Below, in pieces: positions 63,437 to 64,000 of a stretch of DNA of 64,000 nt (positions within the stretch are counted from its first letter, which is position 1; the number at the start of each line of letters is the position of its first letter). This stretch comes from Cynocephalus volans. Taxonomy: Eukaryota; Chordata; Mammalia; Dermoptera; Cynocephalidae. Where the stretch lies: the NCBI RefSeq assembly GCF_027409185.1, contig NC_084463.1, positions 53,438,907 through 53,502,906 on the forward strand, given 5' to 3'. The notes beneath the pieces are model-generated. The model was not told the origin of the DNA. It saw nothing but the letters and a program-made list of their open reading frames with translations, and searched no databases. A program made the translations under genes and the position numbers.

Positions 63437-64000
63437 TGGTTTCTCACCTGTGTGAATTCTCTGATGCCTCATAAGCAAATGGTTATTCCACACTGATTAC
63501 ATTCAAAGGGTTTCTTTCCTATGTGAATTCTTTCATGTGTGTTGAATTCTGATTTATTACTGTAAGTTTTTTTTACCTCCCTTACATTCATATGATTTCT
63601 CACTTGGGTAAATTCTCTGATATACAGTGAGGGCAAACTCAGTATTACATCCATATGCTATTTCATCTGTGTGAATTCTCTGAGGACGGTTCAGGAGTGA
63701 ATTGTCATAAAAGTTTTTCCCACACTTAATATATCCATAGGACATTCTTCCTCTGTTAATTCTCTGATTCATACAAAAATGTGACTTCTGCTAGAAAAAA
63801 CCCTCATGTTCATTACACACAGTGTTTCTCTCCTCTAGGTGTTCTCTAATGTGTGGTAAGGTTTGATGTCTTAATGAAAGATTTCTGACATTTGCTATAA
63901 TTATAATGTTTCTCTCCTCTGTGTTATAATCTGGTTTATTGAGTTTAGTCTTTTTATAGAAAGTTTTCCCACATATACCACATTGAAAAGATTTCCTCCC
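63437..64000 (-). pseudogene. KRAB-ZNF paralogue pseudogene, proximal fingers (runs off the window)
   Basis: Reading leftwards from the edge on the minus strand: KSFQCGICGKTFYKKTKLNK, a frameshifted finger, then a stop within a gFFxQKSHFCMNQRIN block, then MSYGYIKCGKNFYDNSLLNR, PQRIHTDEIAYGC, ALTVYQRIYPSEKSYECKGG and FNTHERIHIGKKPFECNQCG. Order and spacing match fingers 1-5 of the main gene, including the odd Cys-less third finger ([20 protein letters not shown] there). Frameshifts and a stop show it is dead. Its KRAB exons, if present, lie to the right of the window. Confidence 0.88.

Overview
This is a mammalian nuclear genomic window dominated by interspersed repeats. The best lineage marker is a family of dimeric tRNA-Ile-like SINEs (head GGCCGGCCCGTGGCTCACT, second monomer GGCCGGTTAGCTCACT, ending in a TTACCGGTCATCTTT-like tail and poly(A)). 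About ten clear copies and several monomers lie on both strands, many with perfect target-site duplications. From memory this matches the CYN SINEs of colugos (Dermoptera), so a flying-lemur genome is my working identification. The L1, Tigger1, MER2 and ERVL-MaLR copies only say 'placental mammal'.

One gene can be reconstructed: a plus-strand KRAB C2H2 zinc-finger gene of about 30 kb. A CpG-rich promoter and non-coding exon 1 lie at about 22.5-22.6 kb. A short ATG exon lies at 25870-25928, the KRAB-A exon (127 nt) at 44568-44694 and the KRAB-B exon (93 nt) at 44941-45033. The large zinc-finger exon begins at 49322 and its reading frame ends at 52098. The four coding pieces join in phase to 3036 nt (1011 codons plus stop). 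The region between KRAB and fingers resembles human ZNF717. The finger array is cut by one apparent G-to-T change (GGA to TGA), and about eleven decayed fingers continue behind the stop. A collinear paralogue, now a pseudogene, enters on the minus strand from the right edge (62.4-64.0 kb, tail to tail with the gene). A third small finger relic lies on the minus strand at 14.8-15.4 kb. This looks like a corner of a KRAB-ZNF cluster.

Layout. 0-1.8 kb: unassigned DNA, an L1 3' scrap and an LTR-like element. 1.8-5.3 kb: minus-strand L1 with a repeat-rich 5' UTR. 5.3-7.2 kb: Tigger1 fragment. 7.2-10.3 kb: mostly unassigned. 10.3-13.0 kb: an L1 whose 5' part is inverted. 13-17 kb: LTR pieces, SINEs and the ZNF relic split by MER2. 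17.7-20.8 kb: old L1 with an internal duplication. 20.8-22.3 kb: an inverted pair of GA/CT-rich minisatellite clusters carrying repeated GCGCATGTGC-type cores. 22.4-52 kb: the KRAB-ZNF gene, whose intron 2 holds two nearly complete but dead L1s (32.5-41.9 kb) and whose last intron holds a MaLR provirus (45.8-48.4 kb). 52-62 kb: decayed fingers, SINEs, L1 pieces and unrecognised coding-like ORFs. 62.4-64 kb: the paralogous pseudogene.

I found no CRISPR array, operon, functional RNA gene or prokaryotic defence-like system. The most novel-looking signals are the GCGCATGTGC minisatellite beside the KRAB-ZNF promoter, a GC-rich SINE subfamily, and the truncated, block-duplicated finger array. All identifications are by eye and recall; no database search was run.
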